This document shows, piece by piece, positions 23,777 to 30,947 of a DNA stretch of 51,220 nucleotides (position 1 is its first letter; each line of letters begins with the position of its first letter). Below the pieces are notes generated by a model. That model had not been told where the DNA came from and did not search any database. It saw only the letters and a program-made list of their open reading frames with translations. Origin of the DNA: Clostridiales bacterium (GTDB lineage: Bacteria > Bacillota > Clostridia > Christensenellales > Aristaeellaceae); contig SFNY01000029.1 of assembly GCA_004554085.1 (NCBI GenBank), positions 1-51,220 of the forward strand, written 5' to 3'. The translations under genes and the position numbers were made by a program.

Positions 23777-25501
23777 ATGAAAAAAGTTCTATCCTATCTG
23801 CGAGATTATCGAAGGGAGAGCATCCTCGGCCCGCTGTTCAAGCTGCTGGAGGCCTGCTTTGAGCTGATCGTTCCCTTCGTCATCGCCGCCATCGTCGACA
23901 AGGGCATCCCCGGCGGCGACGCGGGCTACATCCTGCGCATGGGCGCGGTTCTGGTGCTGCTGGGCCTGATCGGCCTGGCCAGCAGCGTGACCGCCCAGTA
24001 CTTCGCCGCGAAGGCCGCCGTGGGCCTGGCCACGAAGCTGCGCCACGCGCTGTTCGCCCACATCCAGAAACTGGGCTTTGCCGATCTCGACCGCATCGGC
24101 GCCTCCACGCTCATCACCCGCATGACCAGCGACATCAACCAGGTGCAGTCGGGCGTGAACCTCGGCCTACGATTGTTCCTGCGTTCGCCCTTCATCGTGT
24201 TCGGCGCGATGATCATGGCCTTCACCATCGACGTGCGCTGCGCACTGGTGTTTGCGGTGGCCATACCGGTGCTGGCGGTGATCGTGTTCGGCATCATGCT
24301 GATCACCATGCCGCTGTACAAAAAGACCCAGGCCCAGCTGGACGGCGTGCTGCTGCTGACCCGGGAGAACCTGAGCGGCACCCGCGTGCTGCGCGCCTTC
24401 GGCCGCGAGGACGACGAGATCGCCGAGTTCGACCGCCAGCACGCGGGGCTGACCCGCCTGCAGAGCCTGTCCGGCAAGATCAGTGCGCTGATGAACCCGC
24501 TGACCTACATCGCCATCAACGCCGCGCTGATCGCGCTGTTGAACACCGGCGCGGTGCGGGTCAACGCGGGCGCGCTCAGCCAGGGACAGGTCGTGGCGCT
24601 GGTCAATTACATCGGCCAGATTCTGGTGGAGCTGATCAAGCTGGCGAACCTGATCATCACCGTGTCCAAGGCCGCTGCCTGCGCCAACCGCGTCAGCGCC
24701 GTGCTGAGCGTGCGCCCGGGCATGGCCTCCCCCCGGGATGTGGAGACCCCCGAGGCTGCAGATCTGGGCAACGTGGAGTTCGACCACGTGAGCCTGCGCT
24801 ATTCCGAGGGCGCTTCCGACGCGCTCACCGACATCCACTTTTCCGTGCGCCGTGGCCAGATGATCGGCGTGATCGGCGGCACAGGCTCGGGCAAGAGCTC
24901 GCTTATGAACCTGATCCCCCGCTTCTACGACGCCACCCAGGGCTGCGTCCGCGTGGACGGCCTGGACGTGCGCCGCCACCGGCTGGATGAGCTGCGGAGC
25001 CGCATCGGCGTGGTGCCGCAGAAGGCGCTTCTGTTCAAGGGCAGCATCCGCGAAAACCTGCTCTGGGGCAACCCCAACGCTGACGACGATACGATTCTCG
25101 AAGCGGTGCGCGCTGCCCAGGCCGAGGACGTGCTCAAGGCCAAGGGCGGTCTGGACGGCATGCTGGAGCAGAACGGCCGCAACCTGTCCGGCGGACAGCG
25201 CCAGCGCCTGACCATCGCCCGCGCACTTGTGCGCCGCCCGGAGATTCTGATTCTGGATGACAGCGCCAGCGCCCTGGACTTCGCCACCGACGCGCGGCTG
25301 CGCATGGCGATCCGAAAGCTGCCCTACCATCCCACCGTGTTCATCGTCTCCCAGCGCAGCAACTCCGTGCGTTACGCTGACAGCATCGTGGTGCTGGACG
25401 ACGGCCAGGTTGCCGGCATCGGCACCCACGACGAGCTGCTCAGAACCTGTGCCGTCTACCGCGAAATCTATGAATCCCAGTTCCGGAAGGAGGTGCAGTG
25501 A
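23777..25501 (+). CDS. Heterodimeric ABC exporter, subunit with degenerate ATPase site
   Basis: This half-transporter of 574 residues has six membrane helices (about 10-310) and a C-terminal nucleotide-binding domain. Walker A is GGTGSGKSS, the Q-loop segment is VVPQKALLFKG and the signature motif is the standard LSGGQRQRL. Two key residues deviate: Walker B ends ILILDDSASALD, with Asp replacing the catalytic Glu, and the switch loop is VSQRSN, with Gln in place of His. This is the pattern of the degenerate partner in exporters such as TM287/288 and BmrCD. The partner gene starts 1 bp after the stop. Substrates are probably drugs, lipids or peptides and cannot be specified. ATG 23777 was chosen because the promoter places transcription start after the alternative ATG at 23735; no strong ribosome binding site precedes either. 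Confidence 0.9.
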   Translation: MKKVLSYLRDYRRESILGPLFKLLEACFELIVPFVIAAIVDKGIPGGDAGYILRMGAVLVLLGLIGLASSVTAQYFAAKAAVGLATKLRHALFAHIQKLGFADLDRIGASTLITRMTSDINQVQSGVNLGLRLFLRSPFIVFGAMIMAFTIDVRCALVFAVAIPVLAVIVFGIMLITMPLYKKTQAQLDGVLLLTRENLSGTRVLRAFGREDDEIAEFDRQHAGLTRLQSLSGKISALMNPLTYIAINAALIALLNTGAVRVNAGALSQGQVVALVNYIGQILVELIKLANLIITVSKAAACANRVSAVLSVRPGMASPRDVETPEAADLGNVEFDHVSLRYSEGASDALTDIHFSVRRGQMIGVIGGTGSGKSSLMNLIPRFYDATQGCVRVDGLDVRRHRLDELRSRIGVVPQKALLFKGSIRENLLWGNPNADDDTILEAVRAAQAEDVLKAKGGLDGMLEQNGRNLSGGQRQRLTIARALVRRPEILILDDSASALDFATDARLRMAIRKLPYHPTVFIVSQRSNSVRYADSIVVLDDGQVAGIGTHDELLRTCAVYREIYESQFRKEVQ

Positions 25502-25502
25502 C

Positions 25503-27257
25503 ATGTCCAAAGCACGCACTTCCACACAGCGCACCACCCTTCGCAGGGTGCTTGCCTACACCGCCGACTCCCGCCCCCACATCGTGCTCTCGCTGATCTT
25601 CGCCGTGGTCTCCGTGGCGCTGACGCTGTACCTGCCGGTGCTCACCGGCGACGCGGTGGATTTGATCATCGGCGCGGGCCGGGTGGACTTCGACGCGCTG
25701 ATGGTGATCTTCCTGCGCATGGCCATCGTCATCTTCCTCACCGCGCTTGCCCAGTGGATCATGTCCATCTGCAACAACCGCATCACCTTCCGCACGGTGC
25801 GCAGCATCCGCGAGGACGCCTTCCGCCACCTGCAACGCCTGCCGCTGAAGTACATCGACGGTCATCCCGCCGGGGACGTGGTCAGCCGCATCATCGCCGA
25901 CGTGGACACCTTCGCCGACGGCCTGCTGCTGGGCTTCACCCAGCTCTTCACCGGCGTCATGACCATATTGATCACGCTGTTCTTCATGCTGCGCATCAGC
26001 GTGGGCACCACCATCGTGGTGGTGTTCGTCACGCCGCTGTCGCTGTTCGTGGCGGCCTTCATTGCAAAGCGCACCTACAGCATGTTCCGCCTGCAGTCCA
26101 CCATCCGCGGCGAACAGACCGCTCTGATCAACGAGATGGTCAGCGGACAGAAGGTGGTGCAGGCCTTCGGTCAGGAAAAGAGCGTGTTGAACCGCTTCGA
26201 CGAGATCAACACCCGCCTGCAGGGCGCGAGCCTGCGGGCCACCTTCTTCTCCTCCCTCACCAACCCCTGTACGCGCTTCGTAAACGCCCTGGTGTACGCA
26301 GGCGTGGCCATCTTCGGCGCGCTGTCCGCCATCACCGGCGGCATGAGCGTCGGCCAGCTGGCCTGCTTTCTCACCTACGCCAACCAGTACACCAAGCCCT
26401 TCAACGAGATCTCCGGCGTGGTCACGGAGCTGCAGAACGCCATCGCCTGCGCGGCGCGCATCTTTGAATTGATCGACGAGCCTGCAGAGTCCCCCGACCC
26501 GGAGGACGCGCTGGAGCTGACCCACGCCGACGGCTACGTGCACATGGAGGACGTGTCCTTCCGCTATCAGGCGGATCAGCCGCTGATCGACAACTTCAAC
26601 CTGTCCATCGCGCCGGGCCGCAGGATCGCCATCGTCGGCCCCACCGGCTGCGGCAAGACCACACTGATCAACCTGCTGATGCGCTTCTACGACGTGGACG
26701 GCGGCTCCATAAGCGTCAGTGGCAAGGATGTGCGCCAGATCACTCGCCGCAGCCTGCGCCGCAGCTACGGCATGGTGCTCCAGGACACCTGGATTCGCAC
26801 CGGCACGATCAAGGAGAACATCGCGCTCTCGCGCCCCAACGCCAGCATGGAGGAGGTCATCGCCGCCGCGAAGGCCGCCCACGCCCACAGCTTCATCCGG
26901 CGCATGCCCCAGGGCTACGACACCCTGCTCCAGGAGGACGGCAGCGGGCTCTCCGAGGGCCAGAAGCAGCTGCTGTGCATCGCCCGCGCCATGCTGAACC
27001 TGCCGCCGATGCTGATTCTGGACGAGGCCACCTCCTCCATCGACACCCGCACCGAGCTGAAGATTCAGAACGCCTTCGCCACCATGATGCAGGGCCGCAC
27101 CAGCTTCATCGTCGCCCACCGCCTGAGCACCATCGAAAATGCGGATCAGATTCTGGTGATGCGCGAGGGCCGGATCGTTGAAAAGGGCACCCACGCCGAG
27201 CTGTTGAAGGTGGGCGGCTTCTACGCCGAGCTCTACAACAGCCAGTTTGCCCACTGA
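25503..27257 (+). CDS. Heterodimeric ABC exporter, subunit with canonical Walker B
   Basis: This is the second half-transporter (584 residues), partner of the gene just upstream. Six helices span about 20-320. The ATPase domain has Walker A GPTGCGKTT, Q-loop MVLQDTWIRTG, Walker B LILDEATSSID with the catalytic Glu, and switch histidine in VAHRLST. Its signature motif is LSEGQKQLL instead of LSGGQ. An ATP site forms between Walker motifs of one subunit and the signature of the other. The altered signature here and the altered Walker B/switch of the partner therefore meet in the same, inactive site, leaving one fully canonical site. AAGGAGGTG precedes ATG 25503. A weak hairpin (27269-27291) follows without a T run. 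Confidence 0.92.
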   Translation: MSKARTSTQRTTLRRVLAYTADSRPHIVLSLIFAVVSVALTLYLPVLTGDAVDLIIGAGRVDFDALMVIFLRMAIVIFLTALAQWIMSICNNRITFRTVRSIREDAFRHLQRLPLKYIDGHPAGDVVSRIIADVDTFADGLLLGFTQLFTGVMTILITLFFMLRISVGTTIVVVFVTPLSLFVAAFIAKRTYSMFRLQSTIRGEQTALINEMVSGQKVVQAFGQEKSVLNRFDEINTRLQGASLRATFFSSLTNPCTRFVNALVYAGVAIFGALSAITGGMSVGQLACFLTYANQYTKPFNEISGVVTELQNAIACAARIFELIDEPAESPDPEDALELTHADGYVHMEDVSFRYQADQPLIDNFNLSIAPGRRIAIVGPTGCGKTTLINLLMRFYDVDGGSISVSGKDVRQITRRSLRRSYGMVLQDTWIRTGTIKENIALSRPNASMEEVIAAAKAAHAHSFIRRMPQGYDTLLQEDGSGLSEGQKQLLCIARAMLNLPPMLILDEATSSIDTRTELKIQNAFATMMQGRTSFIVAHRLSTIENADQILVMREGRIVEKGTHAELLKVGGFYAELYNSQFAH

Positions 27258-27375
27258 CGCACACGCACGCGGAGCACACAACGCGCTCCGCGCGCGGTCC
27301 GCAGCGCCAAATGGCAGTAACGGATTCTGCATTTGTGCAGCTATAAAAAAATTCCCTGAATCCCACATTTGGGTA

Positions 27376-27405
27376 TTGACTTTGTACCGGTTCCTGTGCT
27401 ATAAT
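27376..27405 (+). promoter_or_regulatory. Promoter of tRNA-Ser
   Basis: TTGACT (27376-27381), an 18-bp spacer and TATAAT (27400-27405), about 57 bp upstream of the mature tRNA 5' end. Confidence 0.82.
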
Positions 27406-27461
27406 ATCATCTGTTGACAGCACAGGGCCTGACCCGTCCGGTGCGAACAAATGAATATCGT

Positions 27462-27554
27462 GGAGAAGTCGCCTAGCTTGGTCGAGGGCGCACGACTGGA
27501 AATCGTGTAGGCGTCAAAAGCGTCTCGAGGGTTCGAATCCCTCCTTCTCCGCCA
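27462..27554 (+). tRNA. tRNA-Ser (anticodon GGA)
   Basis: A complete class II tRNA of 93 bases. The acceptor stem GGAGAAG pairs with CTTCTCC, and CCA is encoded at 27552-27554. The anticodon arm is CACGA-CTGGAAA-TCGTG with anticodon GGA (reads UCC/UCU). It has the long variable arm expected for serine and the T-loop GGTTCGAATCC. It marks the border between core DNA and the accessory region that follows; serine tRNA genes are common integration targets. Confidence 0.97.
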
Positions 27555-27557
27555 ACT

Positions 27558-27598
27558 AAGTCCTCATGTTTTGATACAAAGCATGAGGACTTCTTTTT
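27558..27598 (+). terminator. Terminator of tRNA-Ser
   Basis: Stem AAGTCCTCATG / CATGAGGACTT (27558-27568 with 27582-27592) followed by CTTTTT, starting four bases past the CCA. Confidence 0.9.
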
Positions 27599-27782
27599 GC
27601 ATTTTTAGACTGATAAACCGTCAGAATACAGGCTATAACTGCCGAATACGGGTTATGGGCGCAAGAATCGGGCTACTTGTCATCATTTTTCCAAATCAAA
27701 CATCTTCCCATCCGGCCATTTTTAGTCTACTCATACCCACTTTTCGGGGTCGAAATCAGAGATTTATCGTGGAATGCACCCT

Positions 27783-27833
27783 ACTTTGGACGATTACAGG
27801 GTATCGTCCACAATGCAAGGTTTCGTCCAAAGT
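27783..27833. repeat. Inverted repeat with 11-bp arms
   Basis: ACTTTGGACGA (27783-27793) and its exact complement TCGTCCAAAGT (27823-27833) flank a 29-bp spacer that itself contains GTATCGTCCA. Could be a recombinase site remnant or part of a decayed transposon end. Confidence 0.6.
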
Positions 27834-27851
27834 ATCGTGAATTAGCTAAAA

Positions 27852-27875
27852 TGTACCCCTGAAAGTGGACACGTC
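27852..27875 (+). mobile_element. Possible solo end of an IS3-family (IS150 group) element
   Basis: TGTACCCCTGAAAGTGGACA resembles the terminal inverted repeats I recall for IS150-type elements (TGTACCCCCAAAAGT-like). No transposase gene and no matching opposite end is seen in the window, so at best this is a scar. Confidence 0.3.
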
Positions 27876-27962
27876 AAAAGTTCAAATCCCAATTCGTGGA
27901 CAAAGAAAAGTCCCCATCCGAATTAAGCTATATGCACCAATCTGTACCACACAGTACATAAG

Positions 27963-27992
27963 AAAAAGACTACTCTGCCAGCGGAGTAGTCT
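27963..27992 (-). terminator. Terminator of the ABC-2 transporter genes
   Basis: Stem AGACTACTC / GAGTAGTCT (27967-27975 with 27984-27992) with five A at 27963-27967, giving a U tract on the minus strand, 31 bp after the ATPase gene stop. Confidence 0.82.
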
Positions 27993-28023
27993 ATCGCTTG
28001 CTTTCGCGGATATGATGAATTTC

Positions 28024-28662
28024 CTACAGTTTTCTTTTTAGAACGCCCGCATCCATCTCGCATACGGTATCACAGAGTTCATCAATGTCCAAAGGATTAT
28101 GGCTTGCAAGGAGGATCGTTTTTCCTTCATGCCGCAACTTTTTGAAAAGCATACGCATATCGGATACACCTTTATTGTCCAAGCCGTTCATCGGTTCATC
28201 CAGAATCAGCAATTGTGGGTTTTCCATAAGCGCTTGAGCAATACCCAACCTTTGGCGCATACCAAGAGAGTATTTTCCTACGCTCTTTTTCTCATCTGCC
28301 GATAAACCAACGAGGGATATTGCATTGCGTACCATCGCATCCGTTGTGCGATAATTCAATTCAGCCAATACCTGAAGGTTTTTGTACCCAGAATAGTAAG
28401 GAATAAAGCCAGGGCTTTCAATCAGGATTCCTGTACGTGCCGGAAACTCAACCTCTTGCCCAACATACTGACCGTTTACACATACCGTGCCGCTTGTCGC
28501 CCTGTACAATCCACAGATAATTCGCAGCAGAACAGTTTTTCCGCAGCCATTGCGCCCAACCAGTCCATGAATTTTCCCGGCTTCAAAGCTTATATTTACG
28601 TCCCTCAATACATGTTCTTTCCCGAATTGCTTATTCACATGCTCTATTTTGATGTAATCCAT
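28024..28662 (-). CDS. ABC transporter ATP-binding protein (bacitracin/lantibiotic-immunity-like)
   Basis: This is a 212-residue ATPase subunit with Walker A GRNGCGKT, the Q-loop region RTGILIESPGFIPYYSG, signature YSLGMRQRL, Walker B LLILDEPMNGLD and switch histidine in LASHNPLDI. The ESPGF-like Q-loop and the LGMRQRL signature are usual in the BcrA/LanF group of ABC-2 type exporters that give immunity to peptide antibiotics. It lies 12 bp downstream of a membrane protein gene and is followed by a terminator. Base composition is clearly lower in GC than the core genes, pointing to horizontal acquisition. The specific substrate is unknown. Confidence 0.9.
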   Translation of the reverse strand: MDYIKIEHVNKQFGKEHVLRDVNISFEAGKIHGLVGRNGCGKTVLLRIICGLYRATSGTVCVNGQYVGQEVEFPARTGILIESPGFIPYYSGYKNLQVLAELNYRTTDAMVRNAISLVGLSADEKKSVGKYSLGMRQRLGIAQALMENPQLLILDEPMNGLDNKGVSDMRMLFKKLRHEGKTILLASHNPLDIDELCDTVCEMDAGVLKRKL

Positions 28663-28674
28663 GGTTACTCCTCC

Positions 28675-29505
28675 TTACGAAAGCCATACGGATGCAAGGT
28701 TGCTGATGTCTGTCTTCTTCACTTTTTGATAGCCAATCAGCAGAAATGAAATATTCAAACAAAAAACGCTGCCTGCGAACCTCCACTTTGATACGCTGTC
28801 AGCAACACCCCACGCCTGCAAATTGAGCCATGTGAACAGCGAATACTCCGCACAAAATCCATCCAGGTAGACGATAAGCATCATGGCGTGCACCAGAACA
28901 GGAATTGTGAAGGCCCATATCCTTTTTCCTCCGTAGCTTAGTGCATAGAACAGAAAGGCAATGACAGCAGAGTATGCACTCATCAGAACATATTGGACAA
29001 ACGCAGCTCCCAATGGAGAATACAATTCCAGTACCGTATGTGAATAGGTCACACCATTACCCAGCATATAGAGATCAGACTCATCGGAAAGCATTCTGAG
29101 CGCCGAGCTCCATGTATTGGAGATGTATCCAACCGGTGCAATAACAAGCGCTGCACTCAGGACAACGATGAGGTAGTATATGAGTATCATGAATGCGATA
29201 TACACAGCAGATTGCCAGTACCAGTGCTTTCGCCCGCTCCTATAAATGATATATACAGCATTTTCATCGAAAAATGGTGCATTGCAGATTAGAAAGCAGG
29301 CGTTTATCGGATGAAATATGCTGGAAAGCCTATATCCAGCCCCAATAAGAAATCCTTCTAAGACATTGGCGGACACACTGTATTGTCTGCAGAATCGATA
29401 ATAGTCTATACCTATTCCTGCTGATACCAGACAGGCGAAGATTAATGCAAGCCAAAATCGAATTGACCTTGGCAATTCCCGCATGTGATGCTGAATGATT
29501 TTCAT
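28675..29505 (-). CDS. Multi-pass membrane protein, probable ABC-2 type permease partner
   Basis: The 276-residue protein has about six hydrophobic segments (for example FWLALIFACLVSAGIGI, AFMILIYYLIVVLSAALVIA, YVLMSAYSAVIAFLFYAL, IPVLVHAMMLIVYL, FLLIGY near the C-terminus). I do not recognise a named family. Its position directly before an ABC ATPase gene and its topology suggest it is the transporter's permease. ATG 29505 has GAGGAG upstream and overlaps the stop of the truncated upstream gene (ATGA). Composition is AT-rich like the ATPase gene. Confidence 0.75.
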   Translation of the reverse strand: MKIIQHHMRELPRSIRFWLALIFACLVSAGIGIDYYRFCRQYSVSANVLEGFLIGAGYRLSSIFHPINACFLICNAPFFDENAVYIIYRSGRKHWYWQSAVYIAFMILIYYLIVVLSAALVIAPVGYISNTWSSALRMLSDESDLYMLGNGVTYSHTVLELYSPLGAAFVQYVLMSAYSAVIAFLFYALSYGGKRIWAFTIPVLVHAMMLIVYLDGFCAEYSLFTWLNLQAWGVADSVSKWRFAGSVFCLNISFLLIGYQKVKKTDISNLASVWLS

Positions 29506-29648
29506 TTGCTGTAGCTCCTCTTCCACACGCCAATTGAAAAGGCGGTTATCGCAACACCAACGATGACCAATTCCTGTATCCAAATCATTGCAGGGGTTAG
29601 TTCTGTTCCATTCAGCACAAAGATGCTACCTGTACCCTCAAGGATAAG
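29502..29648 (-). pseudogene. C-terminal remnant of a membrane protein gene, cut at a junction
   Basis: About 45 in-frame codons (SIFVLNGTELTPAMIWIQE, then LVIVGVAITAFSIGVWKRS) end in a stop that overlaps the start of the next gene by 4 bp, the normal spacing inside an operon. The stretch contains one clear membrane helix. Upstream, near 29648, the sequence changes to phage-like DNA coding on the opposite strand, so the 5' part of this gene and the operon promoter have been lost. It was presumably the first membrane component of the ABC-2 transporter. Confidence 0.65.
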
Positions 29649-30023
29649 AAATACGCGGTGGATTTCATCTCCGGGCGCGCGTTGCGTGAGATGGAGCCTG
29701 CGGCAAAAATGTACGCCAAAATCGTAGCGCTGTCCAACGCCGCCGTTAAGGGAGAAGAGATTCCGCAGGAGCAGCAGATCAGCGTCACCGACGCGATGGA
29801 CGTGATGATCCGCTGGTTCTGCCTGCTGTTCGGGAATCAGTTCGGCCCGGACGATGTGCTGGACGGCTATCCCGTGGATCGCCTGATGCACGATATTGCG
29901 CTGGCGCTGATGGCCGTGCAGACCCAAACCACCGAAATCCTCAGCGAATTCCCTACGAAGGCGGCGAAGGAACCGGCGAGTCCGCCGAAAACGACGGAAG
30001 CGAAAGAACTTCCGCTGTTCTGA
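29646..30023 (+). pseudogene. Phage tail assembly chaperone, 5' truncated
   Basis: The frame is open from the junction at about 29646 (KKYAVDFISGRALREMEPA) to a stop at 30021-30023. The helical, acidic content (DAMDVMIRWFCLLFGNQFGPDDVLDGYPVD) and the position before a second overlapping frame and a tape measure gene match the tail assembly chaperone of siphophages and prophages of Firmicutes (gpG-like). The native start codon is missing; the GTG at 29658 is internal. It ends with a Lys/Glu/Pro-rich tail (KAAKEPASPPKTTEAKELPLF). Confidence 0.62.
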
Positions 30024-30220
30024 CGCTGCCTGAGTTCATTTATTCCACCTACAATTCGCTTTTGGAATCCGGCTGGCGCATGGATGAGATCGACTGCATG
30101 GATATGCCGGGATTCCTGAAGATGCGCGCATGGAACGCAAAGCAGGAGCAGAAAAAGAAAGAACCCCGCCAACGCTACATTGACGAGGTGTGGTCGAGCC
30201 TGAGTCCTTCTGCGATGTGA
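29957..30220 (+). CDS. Second tail-assembly-chaperone frame (gpGT-like -1 extension)
   Basis: An open frame in the -1 register overlaps the end of the chaperone frame and continues to a TGA at 30218-30220 (PEFIYSTYNSLLESGWRMD, EIDCMDMPGFLKMRAWNAK, then KKKEPRQRYIDEVW). The WRMDEIDCMDM...RAWNAK pattern resembles the second chaperone product commonly found before tape measure genes. No start codon with a ribosome binding site lies in this frame before the overlap, so expression would need a -1 frameshift. I found no canonical in-phase X-XXY-YYZ heptamer. The 5' coordinate is only where the frame is safely open. Confidence 0.5.
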   Translation, partial: EGGEGTGESAENDGSERTSAVLTLPEFIYSTYNSLLESGWRMDEIDCMDMPGFLKMRAWNAKQEQKKKEPRQRYIDEVWSSLSPSAM

Positions 30221-30550
30221 TTATTGCAGATCAAGCTGTGAAAGAACGCTTGTCTGGTCACGCCTGGCGTAAATGACGGCGATGACCTGAACTGTCTTTT
30301 CCGCTTCATTCACCCAGAAGTATATGAGAAAGTTCCTGACTGCTCTGACCCGAACGCCCTCCGAACGCCAGGGCTCTTCCTCCACCAATGGAACGCGTTT
30401 CGGCATCTGAGAAAGAGAAGCCATCACTGTACCCAATCGCTGAACGGTACTTTTTGCGGCTTCAGGCGCCAGAAGTTTCTGCGCGATATAATCTCTGATC
30501 TCACGCAGATGTGCCTGCGCCTGAAGCGTTATTCTAACTTCGTACTCCAT
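30221..30550 (-). CDS. RelE/ParE-family toxin
   Basis: This is a 109-residue toxin of the RelE/ParE fold: MEYEVRITLQAQAHLREIRDYI at the N-terminus, then the basic strands RVRAVRNFLIYFWV and VQVIAVIYARRDQTS at the C-terminus. RelE members cleave ribosome-bound mRNA and ParE members poison gyrase. The RVRAVRNFLIYF...VIYARRD ending is shared by both groups, so the target is open. It starts three bases after the stop of the antitoxin gene. Its stop codon directly abuts the end of the phage chaperone frame on the other strand. Confidence 0.9.
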   Translation of the reverse strand: MEYEVRITLQAQAHLREIRDYIAQKLLAPEAAKSTVQRLGTVMASLSQMPKRVPLVEEEPWRSEGVRVRAVRNFLIYFWVNEAEKTVQVIAVIYARRDQTSVLSQLDLQ

Positions 30551-30553
30551 GCG

Positions 30554-30850
30554 TCAGATTCCTCGAAGCAGGTCGTTCATTGCGTCATTCAGCGAAATGG
30601 ATTCATTTGCTTTCGCCTGCTGCAGGCCAACGCTCATCATCGCGTTAAAGTCCGCATCGCTCATGGCATCGCGGGAGATGGCATGAGAAGGCACCGTCAT
30701 GGAAAACGGCACTCCGCCCCGCATGATGATCTGTCTGTACAGAGAATTGATCAGCACAGAAACAGGGAGACCGAGCTGCGACAGGATGCTCTCGGCCTGC
30801 TCTTTAATTTCCGGCTCAACGCGAGCCATTACATTGGAACTCTTAGCCAT
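30554..30850 (-). CDS. RelB/DinJ-family antitoxin
   Basis: The 98-residue protein has a ribbon-helix-helix N-terminus (SSNVMARVEPEIKEQAESIL, then SQLGLPVSVLINSLYRQII) that would bind operator DNA, and a flexible C-terminus (ANESISLNDAMNDLLRGI) that would wrap the toxin. It is the first gene of the pair; AAGGGGTGA precedes the ATG. The palindrome and promoter at 30872-30904 lie just upstream, consistent with autorepression by the antitoxin-toxin complex. Confidence 0.9.
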   Translation of the reverse strand: MAKSSNVMARVEPEIKEQAESILSQLGLPVSVLINSLYRQIIMRGGVPFSMTVPSHAISRDAMSDADFNAMMSVGLQQAKANESISLNDAMNDLLRGI

Positions 30851-30871
30851 ACAATCACCCCTTTCAATTGA

Positions 30872-30904
30872 ATTATACCATAGTGTATTGCAAAACGCAA
30901 TACA
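30872..30904 (-). promoter_or_regulatory. Promoter and operator of the toxin-antitoxin pair
   Basis: On the minus strand TTGCGT (complement of 30895-30900), 17-bp spacer and TATAAT (complement of 30872-30877). A palindrome TGTATTGC-AAAAC-GCAATACA (30884-30904) covers the -35 box and most of the spacer, the expected place for an autorepressor. Confidence 0.75.
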
Positions 30905-30947
30905 TAATACACTTTCGCACTCTTTTATCTACGGGAGGTGAGCCGGC

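Larger units (their letters stand above)
27599..27962. other. AT-rich non-coding stretch at the left end of the accessory region
   Basis: No convincing gene: the short open frames here lack ribosome binding sites and recognisable motifs. Composition drops sharply relative to the flanking high-GC genes. It contains the inverted repeat at 27783-27833 and the insertion-sequence-like end at 27852-27875, described separately. Confidence 0.7.

Noticed and set aside
25440..27368. 642-codon minus-strand frame across the second ABC gene
   Set aside because: Antisense shadow of a gene with clear Walker A, Walker B and switch motifs in the other strand.
27523..27554. tRNA-Ser 3' end as attachment site with a second copy in the accessory region
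   Set aside because: I scanned for the tRNA 3' end (TTCGAATCC...CTTCTCCGCCA) up to 33 kb and found no second copy, so att sites cannot be assigned.
27571..27840. 89-codon open frame after tRNA-Ser
   Set aside because: It starts inside the tRNA terminator, has no ribosome binding site and crosses the inverted repeat; no recognisable protein.
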